This document shows, in pieces, positions 30,526 to 31,062 of a stretch of 31,062 nucleotides of DNA (within the stretch, counting starts at the first letter, position 1; every line of letters begins with the position of its first letter). The notes under the pieces are model-generated. The model ran no database searches and was not told the origin of the DNA. It saw nothing but the letters and a program-made list of their open reading frames with translations. Source of the DNA: Pseudomonadota bacterium (lineage in GTDB: Bacteria > Pseudomonadota > Gammaproteobacteria > Pseudomonadales > Cellvibrionaceae); NCBI GenBank assembly GCA_023416875.1, contig JAEZGT010000238.1:1-31062 (forward strand), given 5' to 3'. A program made the translations under genes and the position numbers.

Positions 30526-31062
30526 TCAGCAGGCAATGGCACGATTGCGACCTTTGTTTTTCGCCTGATACAGCAACTGGTCGGCGCGGTTGAGCATGTC
30601 TTCAAAGCTATCGTCCTCGCTGTTGCGGGTGGTGACACCGAGGCTAACCGTGAAATTGAACTGCAATTGGCCGTAGTGGATTGTGCGCTTTTCACAGGTT
30701 ACACGGATACGCTCGGCGATAGCGGTAGCGCCGCTGAGATCTGCATCAGGGCAACAAATCGCAAACTCCTCTCCACCGATACGCCCCACCAAATCCGACT
30801 CCCGCACCGCCTCACGACAACAATCAGCCAGAATGTCCAGCGCACGATCGCCAGCGGCGTGGCCGTGGGTATCGTTGATCTGCTTGAACTCGTCCACGTC
30901 CATCATGATGATCGACAGCGGTCGTTTGTGGCGCTGAGCCTTGGCGAATTCCGCGTGGGCGAGGGAGAAGAAATGGCGTCGATTGGCCAAACGGGTCAGT
31001 GGATCGGTAGTCGCCAGGCGGCGCAGCTCCTGGTTTACCACCTCAAGTTCGAGGGTCGCTTG
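30526..31062 (-). CDS. Diguanylate cyclase (GGDEF domain), C-terminal part
   Basis: The frame runs off the right window edge, so this is the last 178 residues of a longer protein; the apparent GTG start at 31041 is internal, since the frame stays open with a heptad-like Leu-Glu-Leu-Glu-Val-Val-Asn-Gln-Glu-Leu linker. The GGDEF domain begins Thr-Thr-Asp-Pro-Leu-Thr-Arg-Leu-Ala-Asn-Arg-Arg. The active site is GGEEF, with an intact allosteric RxxD (Arg-Glu-Ser-Asp) five residues before it, so it should make cyclic di-GMP and be product inhibited. The sensory N terminus is not visible. It is convergent with nadA. Confidence 0.92.
   Translation of the reverse strand, partial: QATLELEVVNQELRRLATTDPLTRLANRRHFFSLAHAEFAKAQRHKRPLSIIMMDVDEFKQINDTHGHAAGDRALDILADCCREAVRESDLVGRIGGEEFAICCPDADLSGATAIAERIRVTCEKRTIHYGQLQFNFTVSLGVTTRNSEDDSFEDMLNRADQLLYQAKNKGRNRAIAC

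Overview
The window is about 31 kb of core chromosome from a gammaproteobacterium. Gene order and protein sequences look most like the Cellvibrio/Pseudomonas side of the class: tpiA between glmM and secG, a 630-residue FtsH starting Met-Asn-Asp-Met, birA-coaX-SPOR beside the thrU-tyrU-glyT-thrT-tuf tRNA cluster, and queE-queC-tRNA-Lys. I infer a Cellvibrionales-like organism from this, not from a database search. I see no insertion sequence, prophage, CRISPR array, toxin-antitoxin pair or defence island, and almost every gene is a recognised housekeeping gene.

Layout. (1) 1-6703: the 5' end of yhbY on the minus strand, then rlmE-ftsH-folP-glmM-tpiA-secG-tRNA-Leu(GAG). This covers ribosome maturation, membrane proteolysis, folate and UDP-GlcNAc precursors, glycolysis and protein export, and ends at a strong terminator. 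(2) 6797-12252: alr-birA-coaX-SPOR protein, followed by a stable-RNA promoter, four tRNAs (Thr, Tyr, Gly, Thr) and tuf, ending in a strong terminator. (3) 12325-26217: a consensus promoter and the fused S10-spc-alpha ribosomal protein clusters (rpsJ to rpmJ with secY; then rpsM, rpsK, rpsD, rpoA, rplQ from its own promoter), ending in a terminator. (4) 26233-31062: queE-queC (queuosine/preQ0), tRNA-Lys(UUU), a minus-strand DUF5924/DUF2914 membrane protein, nadA, and a minus-strand GGDEF protein cut by the window edge.

How it works together. The centre is the translation machinery: EF-Tu, its clustered tRNAs, 26 ribosomal proteins, the RNA polymerase alpha subunit and the SecY translocon. Four promoters driving stable RNA or ribosomal protein transcription (before tRNA-Thr, rpsJ, rpsM and tRNA-Lys) share the same design: near-consensus boxes with 16-17 bp spacing and a C/G-rich discriminator. 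This is the pattern expected for ppGpp/DksA growth-rate control.

The most notable features are organisational. tuf is followed directly by rpsJ, with none of the usual secE-nusG-rplKAJL-rpoBC-rpsLG-fusA genes between. tRNA-Leu is followed by alr where rimP-nusA-infB is typical, and rplQ abuts queE. Smaller points are a CoaX with Gln in place of the usual Asp of its DxGTA motif, a structured rpsJ-rplC spacer, a 9-bp inverted repeat around the rpsM promoter, and a 19-bp duplication of the nadA 3' end. I did not find a clearly new biological system.
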